Positions 1 through 8,491 of a stretch of 40,727 nucleotides of DNA are shown here, one piece after another; positions within the stretch are counted from its first letter, which is position 1, and each line of letters begins with the position of its first letter. The position numbers and the translations under genes are program-made. Under the pieces are notes generated by a model, which saw only the letters and a program-made list of their open reading frames with translations, was not told the DNA's origin and made no database searches. The DNA lies in NCBI GenBank assembly GCA_016212925.1, contig JACRDF010000046.1:1-40727 (forward strand). The letters are read 5' to 3'. This DNA comes from Desulfomonile tiedjei. Its GTDB lineage: Bacteria > Desulfobacterota > Desulfomonilia > Desulfomonilales > Desulfomonilaceae.

Positions 1-41
1 AAGGGTGTGTCACAACCCACTTTGAAGAAGGAAGGTGTTAC

Positions 42-206
42 ATGGACCGTGTGGAATACGAGAAACTGATTATTCAAGATCTAATCAATCTTCACAAGAG
101 CGGGGACCTCGAACTGAATCCTTGGTACCAACGCCGGTCCGCAGAGGGGTCAAGTCCGCTCTTGGCTCATGTAGCGCCACCTTTCAATGCGGCGAGCCTC
201 CGATAG
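42..206 (+). pseudogene. Remnant of a DUF262 (GmrSD N-terminal type) protein
   Basis: The first 33 codons read like the start of a DUF262/GmrSD-N protein. They include DLINLHKSGDLELNPWYQRR at about residues 13-32, close to the family's conserved opening in which the xNPxYQR segment is part of the active region. After Ser33 the similarity stops, the frame runs through unrelated sequence (AEGSSPLLAHVAPPF) and ends at residue 54, whereas intact members have several hundred residues. A fair ribosome site (GAAGGTG) precedes the ATG at 42. I read it as the 5' stub of a restriction-type or nuclease gene cut by recombination at about position 141; the junction falls near a diverged repeat also present near 376 and 1207. 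It is unlikely to be functional. Confidence 0.55.
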
Positions 207-375
207 CAGTTAAGAGCAGGTTCGACTTCTATCCCCACCCTCCTGACTCCCCGGCCCGCTTATCCGCCCAATGAGCGCCTGCTGGCGAGGTCACTGCATG
301 ATTCCGGTTGATAAACATTCGGTATTTTGAGAAGGTTTTGCGAAAAAGGAACTATTGATGGAGGAGGAGCGGGGC

Positions 376-431
376 TGTGCGAGCGGTCAACCCCCTCTTG
401 GCTCATGTCAGGCTACCTTGCGACGCCCCGA
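376..431 (+). repeat. Diverged interspersed repeat (one of three or four copies)
   Basis: A block containing GGTCAA, then CTCTTGGCTCATGT, then a CTACCTT...CGACGC...CGAG tail. By eye it matches 149-197 and 1207-1262 with small indels, and a possible inverted copy lies near 535-572. Its function is unknown. The rest of 207-708 holds no convincing gene. Confidence 0.4.
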
Positions 432-708
432 GCAAAGAAGATGATTCAAAAGCAGATGTGGCACCTGTAGACGGCGCAGCAAGGTCTGTCGGCTTTCGTG
501 AAGCAAGTCGTGGAAGGGCAGTAAAGCAGAAATAGGGGTAGCATGAGCCCAGAGCAGACCGGCCCCCTCAGCTCCATTGCATCATCGTAAGGACGCGGCA
601 GGACAGCAGGACCCCGTGGGTGCGTACAACTTGCGGTTCCCTGGCTTGATCAGCCTCGCCATCCTGCCGAAAGCCTCTGGCCTCAACTTTCCCGACCGAG
701 AGTGCCTA

Positions 709-1083
709 TTATCTCTTGCTCTTTGCGGCGCCGGTAGCAGCTGGGGCCTTCTTTGCGGCCGGTTTCGCGGCCGGTTTTGCCGTAGCAGGCTTAGCTTTAG
801 CGGGCGCTGCTTTAGCGGGTTTTGCCTTAACAGGTTTCGCTTTTGCAGGTGCTGCTTTTGCAGCTTTTGCCTTAGCAGGGCTCGCTTTAGCAGGTTTTGC
901 TTTGGCGGGTGCTGCTTTGGCCGGTGCTGCCTTGGCTGGTTTTGCTTTGGCTGGTGCCGCTTTGGCCGGTTTTGCTTTAGCAGGCTTTGCCGCAACTGGT
1001 TTTGCCTTAGCCGGGCTCGCTTTAGCGGGTTTTGCTTTAACAGGTTTTGCTTTAGCGGGGCTTGGCTTAGCGGGTTTTGGCAT
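709..1083 (-). CDS. Histone H1-like / AlgP-like Lys-Ala-Pro repeat protein
   Basis: A 124-residue protein built almost entirely of KPAKA/PAKAK pentapeptide repeats, with a short C-terminal tail (AATGAAKSKR). Its Lys, Ala and Pro composition resembles the C-terminal arm of histone H1 and bacterial AlgP/HctB-like proteins, which bind DNA non-specifically and compact the nucleoid. There is no globular domain, signal peptide or membrane segment. A GGAGG ribosome site lies seven bases before the ATG. The complementary strand and the other minus frame are also open over this stretch, but only because the DNA is a tandem repeat; those frames have nonsense composition (Phe/Cys/Gly or Gln/Leu/Arg). 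The repeat array probably changes length by slippage. A chromatin-like role is inferred from composition only. Confidence 0.75.
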   Translation of the reverse strand: MPKPAKPSPAKAKPVKAKPAKASPAKAKPVAAKPAKAKPAKAAPAKAKPAKAAPAKAAPAKAKPAKASPAKAKAAKAAPAKAKPVKAKPAKAAPAKAKPATAKPAAKPAAKKAPAATGAAKSKR

Positions 1084-1656
1084 GACTCAACCTCCACGTT
1101 GTAATGGCCCCCGCCTATATCACCTTGTTCCAGTCAGGTCCAGTACTTACAGCGGGAAGTTAGCAGGTCGGGGTAACTTTTTTTTCGGCAATGTTCAAAG
1201 CCAGAACACAAGCGGTCACATCTGCCCCTTGGTTCATGCCAGCCTACCTCTCGACGTGCGAGTCTCAGCAATAAGCCGAGAGCTGACTTGACCCTCATGC
1301 GTAACGACTTGCGGCAGGACTCTTAGACACCATATACCACTTGCCACAATTCTTGACCGTTTGTACAACCCGGGTGCCTAAAAAACCAGTAGGGACCAGA
1401 GCCTGCCCCGGACCGCGATCCGGGGTTCCTGTCACGCCAGGGGCGTGATTGATTTATATTGGCAAAATGTGCCGGCACGGAGGCCGGCACCTACTACTTT
1501 CCCGGAACCGCTTTGCGCAATCGGACATTATTTTTGACACTTCCTATAAGCCCCTTAGGATAGATGGAAACCACTGCGGCGGGAAAACTCCTTTGCAAAC
1601 CCTGTGGAAACAGGTAAACCCTTTTGAAAGAGAAACCACCAACCAGAGGTCAAGCC
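1084..1656. other. Intergenic, 573 nt, no gene seen
   Basis: It holds the upstream region of the minus-strand PAKA gene, a third copy of the diverged CTTGG-TCATG repeat (1207-1262), and a GGACC-GCGATCC-GGGGT palindromic fragment near 1410-1435 like those at 15083-15110 and 34206-34235. No open frame with coding character was found. Confidence 0.5.
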
Positions 1657-2028
1657 ATGAAAATCAAGATCAAGATAGGCAACCTTTCCATGGATGCGGA
1701 ACTCAATGATACCGCAACCGCCAAGAAAGTGGCCGATGCCCTGCCCTTCACGACTTCGTTCAGCACGTGGGGCGATGAGATCTATTTCTCCATCCCGGTC
1801 GATGCCCCATTGGATGAAAGCGCCAAAGAAGTGGTCGAGGTGGGCGACCTCGGTTACTGGCCTACCGGCAAGGCGTTTTGCATCTTTTTTGGGATGACGC
1901 CTGTGAGCAGCCCTGGAAAGATAATGCCCGCATCCGCGGTAAATATCATCGGCAAGGTGTCGGGGGATGCTAAGGCCTTCAAGAAGGTCATGAACGAAAG
2001 ACAAGTTACGCTTGAGAAAGCGCCATAA
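1657..2028 (+). CDS. Cyclophilin-like fold protein (DUF369/TM1367 type)
   Basis: A 123-residue protein beginning MKIKIKIGNLSMDAELND. It contains ATAKKVADALPF, WGDEIYFSIPV and GDLGYWPTGKAFCIFFG, the pattern of the small cyclophilin-like beta-barrel family (DUF369, TM1367 type). The characterised structures have the cyclophilin fold but no demonstrated prolyl isomerase activity, so I assign no reaction. I chose the ATG at 1657 because AGAGGT lies seven bases upstream and conserved strand 1 starts there; an ATG at 1624 would add eleven residues of no family character. It is complete, cytoplasmic by sequence, and stands alone between non-coding stretches at the left flank of the phage block. Confidence 0.85.
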   Translation: MKIKIKIGNLSMDAELNDTATAKKVADALPFTTSFSTWGDEIYFSIPVDAPLDESAKEVVEVGDLGYWPTGKAFCIFFGMTPVSSPGKIMPASAVNIIGKVSGDAKAFKKVMNERQVTLEKAP

Positions 2029-3050
2029 GACGTGTTTCACTCAAGGTAGCCAACTTGGCGAAAAAGGGATTACTCGACCTCAGCAGCCAAGGCAGCTACG
2101 GCTTCAATTCTTTCCATTACGATTGAAATACGCTGCTGACTTGCGTCATCCGGGGACAAGAATCCAGGGGCCGCGTCCAGAAAATCCTCTTGTTGCAAGA
2201 AGGCGCGGAATGTCTTGTGATTTTACATCAATGTGGACATTTCATTTTCGATTCGTGAATTCCGCAAGATTTTTTGACAACTAGTTGAAATAGTGGCTAA
2301 ATGCTGCTTCAATACACCAGACCCATGCGACATTCCTGAATTCCGTTCAATCCATGGCCTTGCACGAAATTGATCTGCGCGCTAAACGCCTTTTATATCG
2401 GCTTACCGTCACTTCACCAGATAGCCATTTCAACGAATGGTTGACGCGTCTAACTGATTGTGCCATACTATTAGCATACAAACGAGAAAGAGCAATAACC
2501 AAGCCCTTGGCACGACTGTGCTGCCAATCTTGTGGTGAGATCACAAATAATATTTCCTCACGCTAGGCCCCATGGGCACGGCACGCCGTGCGCCGTACAT
2601 AAGAAACATTGGCGACTGCGTCCGGGGGTAGGGGCGCCGCGTGGAGGCTGTCTCAAAACTGACAGTTTCACCGCTTGGTCGGTACGGCGCGGTTCGTGAA
2701 CCGCCCAGAATCAGGGCGCTTCTCGAAGCGCCCCTACCCTGAAATCCGTCCATCTCAAGGTTTTGAGCAGCCTCCGTGCTGCGCCCCGATCGGAATTGTA
2801 TGCGAAGCGCACCGGCAATGGGCTCCAGTACAATTCGGTCGCGGAATGATGTTCCCTCAAAGCAAACCGAAAACCTTTAACTCAGCCGGCGAATTTAACC
2901 TTTTCTTGCATAAACATACATTCTGATTGTTGCCCTTGCATCCAAGCCTTGTGTCTCGAAGTGCGCAATTCGGGACATGGGGGATAGTCTCGACCGGCTG
3001 CCTTCCTGAGGCAATCCAATCCACCACCAATACACACAGGGACTACGCAC
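2029..3050. other. Intergenic, about 1 kb, repeats and a promoter-like site
   Basis: Frames here are short and lack coding character. The stretch includes the promoter-like element at 2424-2469. It also has a palindromic module around 2678-2735 (GGTACGGCGCGGTTCGTGAA onward) that reappears inverted at about 24952-25000. It separates the host-like flank from the first phage gene. Confidence 0.5.
2424..2469 (+). promoter_or_regulatory. Promoter-like element shared with 17782-17825
   Basis: TTGACG at 2441-2446 and CATACT at 2464-2469 are separated by 17 nt. About 35 nt around the -35 box, including GGTTGAC-CGTCTAACT, recur almost unchanged at 17782-17815, where both boxes are closer to consensus. 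The site lies some 580 nt before the first phage gene. It may be a degenerate copy of an element-specific promoter. Confidence 0.45.
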
Positions 3051-3302
3051 ATGAACACAAATAACGGTACGAGTCCTCTCCCTTACGAAGCCAACATGAA
3101 GCTCGCAGGTATGATTTTGCAGGAAATGGAATTCATGAGCTTCACAAAAGAAAGATACGATCTGTCTTTTCCGGATCACGCCAAAGAGCTATCCCGGCTC
3201 CAAATGTGGTCTATGGCAAGGCGCAAAGTAGTGGAAGAGCTTTGTGTCCCTGATTGCATCGCTGAAGAATACTTGCACCTTCATCGAGCCACAAGCTTTT
3301 AA
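3051..3302 (+). CDS. Small hypothetical phage protein upstream of portal
   Basis: An 83-residue protein with no family I recognise. It is mixed and charged, predicted soluble and partly helical (KLAGMILQEMEFMSF, KELSRLQMWSMARRKVVEEL), with no signal peptide or membrane segment and only two cysteines near the C-terminus. ACAGGG precedes the ATG. It ends 31 nt before the portal start, so the two are probably co-transcribed. By position (directly before portal) it could be a small terminase-associated or head-assembly protein, but nothing in the sequence proves this. Confidence 0.6.
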   Translation: MNTNNGTSPLPYEANMKLAGMILQEMEFMSFTKERYDLSFPDHAKELSRLQMWSMARRKVVEELCVPDCIAEEYLHLHRATSF

Positions 3303-3333
3303 CTCAAAACCCCAAACAGATAGGATTGTAACC

Positions 3334-5433
3334 ATGACCGACTCCCTGCACGACTTCCCGGTTGATGACGGCCTCAGCCCCGAGATTTCCATGACCGCAG
3401 ACATGCTGCCACAGCCCGAGCCTGACCATCCGGCTATTGCCCCGCGTCCCTCGCCTTCCAAGAAATTCCAGGAGGACGCTTTTGCGTACGTGACCAAATG
3501 GTGCGGAGCCGCAAAGGAGTTCATCAGCCGGAAAATAGAGCGGTGGAAGCTTCTGGAAGATCTGTATCACAATCGGCGTGAACTCAATTCATGGGCTGCT
3601 CGATCCAATTTGACGGTCTCGGAGAACCGGGCCGGGCTCAGAAGACGCCAGCTCTCGGACAAGAATCGCTGGCAAGCAGACATAATACTGTCTCCCTCTT
3701 ACATCGTGGACAATTGGGCTGACAAGGCCTACCAGTCGATTTTCAGCGGACCGGAATGGTTGACGATTCTGCCGGAGAACCCGCAAGGCCCCTCAACCGA
3801 GGACCTTCAGTTCCCCGCATCTTTCAAGCTCCAGGAGCTTCTTTTGACCCGGCTGGCAGAAGGTCAAATTCACGTGCGGCTGTACGAAATACTCCAACAT
3901 CTGGTCTTGTACGGGTCTGTATATGCCAAAGTTTTCTGGTATTCAAAAACCGTTAGTCGGCACCGATGGGATTATGAAACGCTTGAAGTGGTGGACGACG
4001 AGGAGACGGTCTATGACTGTCCAATCGTCCAGGTGATCCCGCTTGACCGGCTGCTGGTGGACTGGACCGCCACTCACAGTGACGTGCAAAGGCATACCGG
4101 GATCGGCCATACCGTGGACAAAACCTACGAGCATGTGCTGGAACAGTTCGATCGTGGCATCTATAACCTGAACCGCTCCGCGTTCCTGGAACGGTGGAGA
4201 ACAGCGCCTCAGTCCGGCGGAACAGAAGGTAACGAACTTCTCCACGACCAGGACAGCGACGATCTCGATGCGGATGAAATAGGCAAGCTGACGGTGTGGG
4301 AATGGCACGGTCGAGTTCCCACACGAAGCGGCCATAAGGAATGCCTCTGCACGATCATAACCGAAAAGGGAGCTGATTCGCCGGAAGACGGCATAATGGT
4401 TCGTTTGACGGAATCACCCGTGCTATGGTCCGGGCTGCGACCCTTCCTTGCAGCGCACTACACTCCTATGGCCGGCCCGCTGGGAGTCGGCGCTGTTGAG
4501 AGCAACCTGGACCTGATTCATGCCATATCCCAGTTCATAAGCCAGTCCCAGGACAATGCCAGGCTCACGGCCAATGCACAGCTCATGGTTAGACGAGGGT
4601 CTTCCGCGGCCCGGCAGATAAGTACTGAAAGCGATGTGGTCTATCCGGGCAAGGTTTGGACGGTTGACGATCCCAACGATGTGTTGCCGTTTCCATCGCT
4701 GAACTTCCCTCAGCAGGAGGTGAACAGCCTTATTGATTATCTCAACGGCCTTTTGGAAAGGCGCACATCGGTTTCAGAAACCACTCTCGGGCTCACGACG
4801 AGGGGAAAGACAGCCACGGAAGCTCACATCCTGCAAGAGTCATCCACAATGCCTTTTACGACCAGGACGGACCTATTCGCCCGAAGCTTTCTGGAGCCTC
4901 TTGGCAAGGTGGCGCTTGCGATGCTTCAGCAGTTCCTGTTGGAAGATCAGACCATCACCGTACGGGACTTCAATGGAACAGATGTGCCTCTCATCGTCAC
5001 AGCCCGTGAGATTCAGGCAGGCCGTTTCAGGGTGGTGGCTACCATCACCCGCCAGGACTCGACTCGGCTGGCAAAGGCCCAGAGCATCGAACGAGTCCTT
5101 CCCACTCTGGCGCAATTTCAGCCGATCTTGGCCCAGGAAGGTGTGCAGATCTCATTCTCGGAAATCATAAAGCGATATCTGGACTTGATCGGTGTGGACG
5201 GCGTGGAAAGGGTCCTGAGCAGGATGGACCCGCGGTCCGGGCCGTCTCAAGAGATGATGGCCGCTATAATGGCTCACGGTGAGAATGGGCTTGGTGGAAC
5301 CCCAGAGCCGCCGAACTCGCCCACTCGCCTCGTGGAAGACGGCGGACCGCTGGGGCCTGAGCCAACCGACCGGAACGCCCTGGCACAACTCTTACAGCTC
5401 CAGGCCGCGGGAGCGCTAGGCGGACGGGGATGA
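3334..5433 (+). CDS. Phage portal protein (podovirus/SU10-like)
   Basis: A 699-residue protein matching large podovirus portals, which form a dodecameric ring at the capsid vertex through which DNA enters and leaves. The N-terminal region has the expected helical segment followed by the RWQADIILSPSYIVDNWADK stretch. The centre has the wing/clip-like part with LDRLLVDWTATHSDVQ and PFLAAHYTPMAGPLGVGAVE. Then comes a long stem/crown helix region (NLDLIHAISQFISQSQDNAR, SLIDYLNGLLERRTSVSETT). The C-terminus is Pro/Gly-rich and ends LQAAGALGGRG. The open frame extends upstream to 3244, but the ATG at 3334 follows the end of the preceding gene and avoids a 59-nt overlap; its ribosome site is weak. 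The order portal, scaffold, capsid downstream supports the call. Length is typical for the family. Confidence 0.85.
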   Translation: MTDSLHDFPVDDGLSPEISMTADMLPQPEPDHPAIAPRPSPSKKFQEDAFAYVTKWCGAAKEFISRKIERWKLLEDLYHNRRELNSWAARSNLTVSENRAGLRRRQLSDKNRWQADIILSPSYIVDNWADKAYQSIFSGPEWLTILPENPQGPSTEDLQFPASFKLQELLLTRLAEGQIHVRLYEILQHLVLYGSVYAKVFWYSKTVSRHRWDYETLEVVDDEETVYDCPIVQVIPLDRLLVDWTATHSDVQRHTGIGHTVDKTYEHVLEQFDRGIYNLNRSAFLERWRTAPQSGGTEGNELLHDQDSDDLDADEIGKLTVWEWHGRVPTRSGHKECLCTIITEKGADSPEDGIMVRLTESPVLWSGLRPFLAAHYTPMAGPLGVGAVESNLDLIHAISQFISQSQDNARLTANAQLMVRRGSSAARQISTESDVVYPGKVWTVDDPNDVLPFPSLNFPQQEVNSLIDYLNGLLERRTSVSETTLGLTTRGKTATEAHILQESSTMPFTTRTDLFARSFLEPLGKVALAMLQQFLLEDQTITVRDFNGTDVPLIVTAREIQAGRFRVVATITRQDSTRLAKAQSIERVLPTLAQFQPILAQEGVQISFSEIIKRYLDLIGVDGVERVLSRMDPRSGPSQEMMAAIMAHGENGLGGTPEPPNSPTRLVEDGGPLGPEPTDRNALAQLLQLQAAGALGGRG

Positions 5434-5560
5434 CATGGAGGAAATGCGGGGAGGACCTTTTTGCAGACGGAATTGTTCACTTTACAAAGAATGCCCCACT
5501 TCCGTGGAGATCATCACGCTGGTCACAGGATGTCCGCTCTTGTTCTCATCCCCTGGCTCC

Positions 5561-5614
5561 TGTAGGGGCGACCGGTGGTCGCCCTGATGCGGGCGCACGC
5601 CATGCGCCCCTACA
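5561..5614 (+). repeat. Palindromic TGTAGGGGCG repeat inserted in a gene
   Basis: A 54-nt unit starts TGTAGGGGCGACC and ends GCGCCCCTACA, made of two small hairpins between TGTAGGGG/CCCCTACA ends. Related units lie at 28480-28555 and 39819-39895. Here it interrupts a reading frame at a codon boundary. Confidence 0.75.
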
Positions 5615-5940
5615 GGATCAGGAGATGCAGGTCCGGACGATGACAGGCTAAGCAGTCTCTTCTTTGCCAATTGCATAATTCCATTCCACTTTGACGATCT
5701 TCCGGATGACGCTAAACGAGCTTTCTTTGCCAAAGTTAAACCCGGAAAAGGAAAAGGCCGCTCACGCGAAGAACAGCAGAAAAGCCAAACAGTTCATGAA
5801 CAACCGACTCCAGGAGAACTCTTCGAAGCAGTGGAACAGGCCTTGTTTGAACGACACTGGGGCGATCCGTTCATGCCGGAAAACTTGCGGCCCATGCGGC
5901 TTCTAGTGACGGCTGAAAGCAATTGGGGATTTAAGGATTC

Positions 5941-6047
5941 CTCGTTCCCAGGCTCCAGCCGGGGAACGGGTACCGGGAGGCTTTGCCTTCCACAAGATGC
6001 TGTGCGGGACATATCCCGGTATGTCCGGGCTGGAGCCTGGGAACGAG
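5941..6047 (-). repeat. CTCGTTCCCAGGCTCCAGCC inverted-repeat element, copy 1
   Basis: The 107-nt unit is bounded by CTCGTTCCCAGGCTCCAGCC and its reverse complement. A copy of the same length in the opposite orientation is at 34353-34459, similar throughout; partial copies occur near 24657 and 32490. This copy interrupts the gene starting at 5435. Confidence 0.75.
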
Positions 6048-6167
6048 AAGAAAAAGGCGACAGAGTTTGGGGAGCGGCTAGAAAAGCTGAGTTCTCCGGA
6101 TGCAAAGCGGTTCGAACACGAGACATCTGCGACGTCGGAACTGCAACCGGAGTTTGGAGCGGAATGA

Positions 6168-6463
6168 CACAGTTTTTTTCCCGAATGATCCATTTGATTG
6201 GTGGTGCACGACGTGGTAAGGTTGAACTTCAATGTCGATGTGAAGGTGCCTCGACCCTTCGGCAGCAGCACCGGTGACCTTGGCTGAATGTTCCTTCTTG
6301 ACAAAGGCCCCGTGAGATATGATATGAAGGGTAATTAATGAGAGTTGGATGCAAGGCGATGGCCTTGTCGTTCGCAAGAAGACTCGAAGCGCAGTTACGG
6401 AGGAAGTCTGGTGCTCTCAAATGTTAAGAGTTGGATCTCAGGGGGAGCACAAGGAGTTTGATT
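6168..6463. other. Intergenic, about 300 nt
   Basis: No open frame with coding character. A TTGACA at about 6298 is followed by AT-rich sequence (GATATGATATG), but box spacing is poor for the best -10, so I do not call a promoter. The stretch may contain further debris of the broken gene to its left. Confidence 0.35.
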
Positions 6464-6658
6464 ATGTCTAAACCCGCAGTGAAGACAGGGAGCCGATTGT
6501 CGGCCGACTCCACCCCAAGGAAGCGCGAAAGCACAAGGCATGCGGAACGGGAGAATATTTCCTACAGGCCGAGACCAATTCTCAGCAAGGAAAGTTTTGA
6601 CAAACTCATAGCAGAATTCGCTGAACAATATCCCCGAGAGAACAAATCTAAAGGGTGA
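6464..6658 (+). CDS. Small basic hypothetical protein
   Basis: A 64-residue, strongly charged protein (MSKPAVKTGSRLSADSTPRK at the start, ending EQYPRENKSKG). The N-terminal half is rich in Lys, Arg and Ser and probably disordered; the C-terminal part (SKESFDKLIAEFAEQY) should form one helix. AAGGAG lies nine bases before the ATG, which is why I start it here rather than at upstream in-frame codons. There is no membrane segment or signal peptide and the family is not recognised. It lies in the head module after the broken gene. Confidence 0.5.
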   Translation: MSKPAVKTGSRLSADSTPRKRESTRHAERENISYRPRPILSKESFDKLIAEFAEQYPRENKSKG

Positions 6659-6765
6659 GCGGCTGAGCCGTTAGCCTAGATGGCGTACCTGTTCCACCAA
6701 TTTTCAGGTGTCAGTATCCATCCATAATGCCGCTTCCTGTTACAGCCGCGGAAAGGTGAAACGTC

Positions 6766-7512
6766 ATGTCAGGGATTGGGGAGGCAGGATTTGGCATTGC
6801 TCACTTTCTGTTGCACCACTTCCAAAGAGGCGCTATGTTCCTCTTTGGACGAGCCTTCCGCGAAACCTGCAACAGGCTTCACACTGCTACAGACCGCATT
6901 CGAGACGACTATTTTGACCTGTACCTTAAATGCCAGCAGAGACAATTGGATGAGCGCGCGCTTCGTAAGGCGGTTCGTGATACCGGACAGACCCTTGTTG
7001 ACATTCTTTCTCAGATTCTGCAAGACGTGACCAAACAGCCCATTGTTTCGACACTGAAACTAATTGTAAGTACGGGCAGCGATCCTGAATATGCTTCCGT
7101 GGTACGAAGCAACAACGTGAACGTTGGACGGCCAGATGACGGAGAGCGTTTCAGAATAAGCCAATGTGCTCCTCTAGAAGAGATCTATTTCAGGCACAAA
7201 TCTACCTATGTTCGCAACGAGCTGAGGCAATATGCCAAGCGCAACGGGTTCAATAACCCTAATCCCGACTGGGCAAGGCATTACAACTCACTTATGGTAG
7301 TTCCAATCAGAATCAGACGTGAACTAATTGATGCTACCTGTAAGGATCCCCGAGAGTACGAGATCGTAGGATTCTTTTGGTGTGATTCAGTAGCAGCCAA
7401 ACCATTCCGCGCTTCACTGGAACCTATCTGTGTGGCGGCTCTGTTATGCGTCGCTGATGGATTTTATCATTTCCTCGAACGTATCAATCATTATCGCACG
7501 CGGCTACCTTAG
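6766..7512 (+). CDS. Hypothetical protein, possible GAF-like C-terminal domain
   Basis: A 248-residue protein. The N-terminal part is helical and Arg-rich with a central helix (LDERALRKAVRDTGQTLVDI). The C-terminal part (NSLMVVPIRIR, then YEIVGFFWCDSVAAKPFRAS, then ICVAALLCVADGFYHFLERI) has the strand-strand-helix order of a GAF-type sensor domain, including a VVPI.....IVGFxxxDS pattern. No ligand-binding residues can be named. GGAAAGGTG at about 6751-6759 gives a good ribosome site for the ATG at 6766. Its GC is lower than that of the capsid genes around it, as expected for cargo acquired inside the head module. The GAF assignment is a suggestion from pattern only. Confidence 0.6.
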   Translation: MSGIGEAGFGIAHFLLHHFQRGAMFLFGRAFRETCNRLHTATDRIRDDYFDLYLKCQQRQLDERALRKAVRDTGQTLVDILSQILQDVTKQPIVSTLKLIVSTGSDPEYASVVRSNNVNVGRPDDGERFRISQCAPLEEIYFRHKSTYVRNELRQYAKRNGFNNPNPDWARHYNSLMVVPIRIRRELIDATCKDPREYEIVGFFWCDSVAAKPFRASLEPICVAALLCVADGFYHFLERINHYRTRLP

Positions 7513-8183
7513 TCCAACGCAACTGACTCAGCAGGGAGCCCCTCAACTAGATATTATGCGGAATGAAGGCTGTAGGAGGTCTTTCCTGAGTCCGTAACCC
7601 AACAATTCCAAAATACAGCATCTGCCCGTGGCCTTAGTACTCGACTGCGTCACGTGGGACCTCTGCCTTCATGTGTTGCCTCGACCGAAATGACGTCTGT
7701 ATTTCGTGGTGGACGGCCTCTATCTCACTATTAGTGTTGATGGGTTCCTTGCCTGCAGCGCCGGCAATTATCACGGTCTAGAACGAGAATTGCTCCAAAT
7801 CAATTTCGAAACCATTTGAGATGGCAAGCCATCAATATGGTATGGCGGTGTTACCGCCACGGGCATGGGACGGTCTTCGACCGCCATCGGGATTTCGGGA
7901 CCGACGGTCATGGCACGCCCTATATTGGTGGGACAGCCGTCTCGCCTGTCTGTTAGAATGACGGGCAAGATGCCCGTCCCACCATTCCTGGGGTGGGCTA
8001 TGCCCGCCGATGGTTGCTGGCAACAGACTAGCCTGGACCACGCTATCGGACATTTCTTTTGGCAACTGCTATAGACTCACGTTTCCCGACTTCACCGGGA
8101 CGTGTCAACTAACATCATTTCATCGTGACTCGCGTTTTTCATAATTCCTTCATGTAAATCGCCACATGAAAGGGGGTGGTGCC
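7513..8183. other. Intergenic, about 670 nt, one palindromic repeat
   Basis: No gene seen. It contains the GGTGGGACAG repeat at 7926-7983 and, just before it, small inverted repeats of the GGCGGTGTTACCGCC and CGGTCTTCGACCG type. GACGTGTCAAC at 8100-8110 is the complement of the GTTGACACGTC core of the 17797 promoter but lacks a suitable -10 box. Confidence 0.45.
7926..7983 (+). repeat. GGTGGGACAG palindromic repeat, copy 1
   Basis: It starts TGGTGGGACAG and ends GGGCAAGATGCCCGTCCCACC. The other copies are at 27071-27125 and 37081-37139. The outer arms GGTGGGAC/GTCCCACC are inverted repeats enclosing smaller hairpins. Confidence 0.75.
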
Positions 8184-8471
8184 ATGTCCATGGTTTACAG
8201 GGACTATTTGCTTTTCCGCGACGGGTGGGACGAGGACACAGAAAAGGAGACCGAGGAAAGGCTTGTGGAAGCGGCTTCCGGCCCAACCTGGCAAAATCTC
8301 TTCCTGCCGGCATTCGTGGAAATGCTCAAACGGGAGCAGTTTATCAAGATCATGGAATGCCTCGACAAGGACAAAAACCTGGAATTCAACCGCGGTTTTG
8401 TCGCGGGAATTGATCTGGTTCTGAACAAACTGGATCGTATCTACATCAAAGCCCGGCCTCACATGAAATAG
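8184..8471 (+). CDS. Small acidic protein between portal and scaffold
   Basis: A 95-residue protein (MSMVYRDYLLFRDGWDEDTE at the start, ending RIYIKARPHMK). It is rich in Glu, Asp and Lys and mostly helical, with no signal or membrane segment. A strong GGGGGTGG ribosome site precedes the ATG at 8184; the frame opens at 8166 but that start would lie before the ribosome site. It ends 20 nt before the scaffold gene and is probably translated with it. The family is not recognised; by position it is a candidate head-assembly accessory. Confidence 0.65.
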   Translation: MSMVYRDYLLFRDGWDEDTEKETEERLVEAASGPTWQNLFLPAFVEMLKREQFIKIMECLDKDKNLEFNRGFVAGIDLVLNKLDRIYIKARPHMK

Positions 8472-8491
8472 TACGACGCCGGAAGGAGGAA

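Larger units (their letters stand above)
5435..6167 (+). pseudogene. Phage gene broken by two repeat insertions
   Basis: A frame starts at ATG 5435, one base after the portal stop, and reads MEEMRGGPFCRRNCSLYKEC and on to residue 42. There a 54-nt palindromic repeat (5561-5614) enters exactly in frame and brings a TGA at 5585. The same frame resumes after the repeat with coherent protein (CIIPFHFDDLPDDAKRAFFA, then ERHWGDPFMPENLRPMRLLV) until about 5940. A second repeat (5941-6047) then shifts the frame, and the C-terminal tail (EKKKATEFGERLEKLSSPDA onward) ends at the TGA at 6165-6167. Without the repeats this would be a protein of about 165 residues with a Cys cluster (CxxxC, then a further Cys six residues on) near its N-terminus. 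The family is not recognised. It sits directly behind portal and is probably dead unless the TGA is read through. Confidence 0.6.

Noticed and set aside
181-260. tRNA/tmRNA-like T-loop (GGTTCGACT)
   Set aside because: The flanking bases do not form a T-stem or acceptor stem.
577-1291. Long plus-strand frames opposite the PAKA-repeat gene
   Set aside because: They exist only because the DNA is a short tandem repeat; composition is Phe/Cys/Gly/Ala noise, and the minus-strand frame has the ribosome site and a sensible product.
2354-2566. 70-codon plus-strand frame and its minus-strand counterpart
   Set aside because: No ribosome site, no protein character, and it covers the promoter-like element at 2424-2469.
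8100-8110. Inverted copy of the GTTGACACGTC promoter core
   Set aside because: Only 11 nt match and no -10 box stands at the right distance on that strand.
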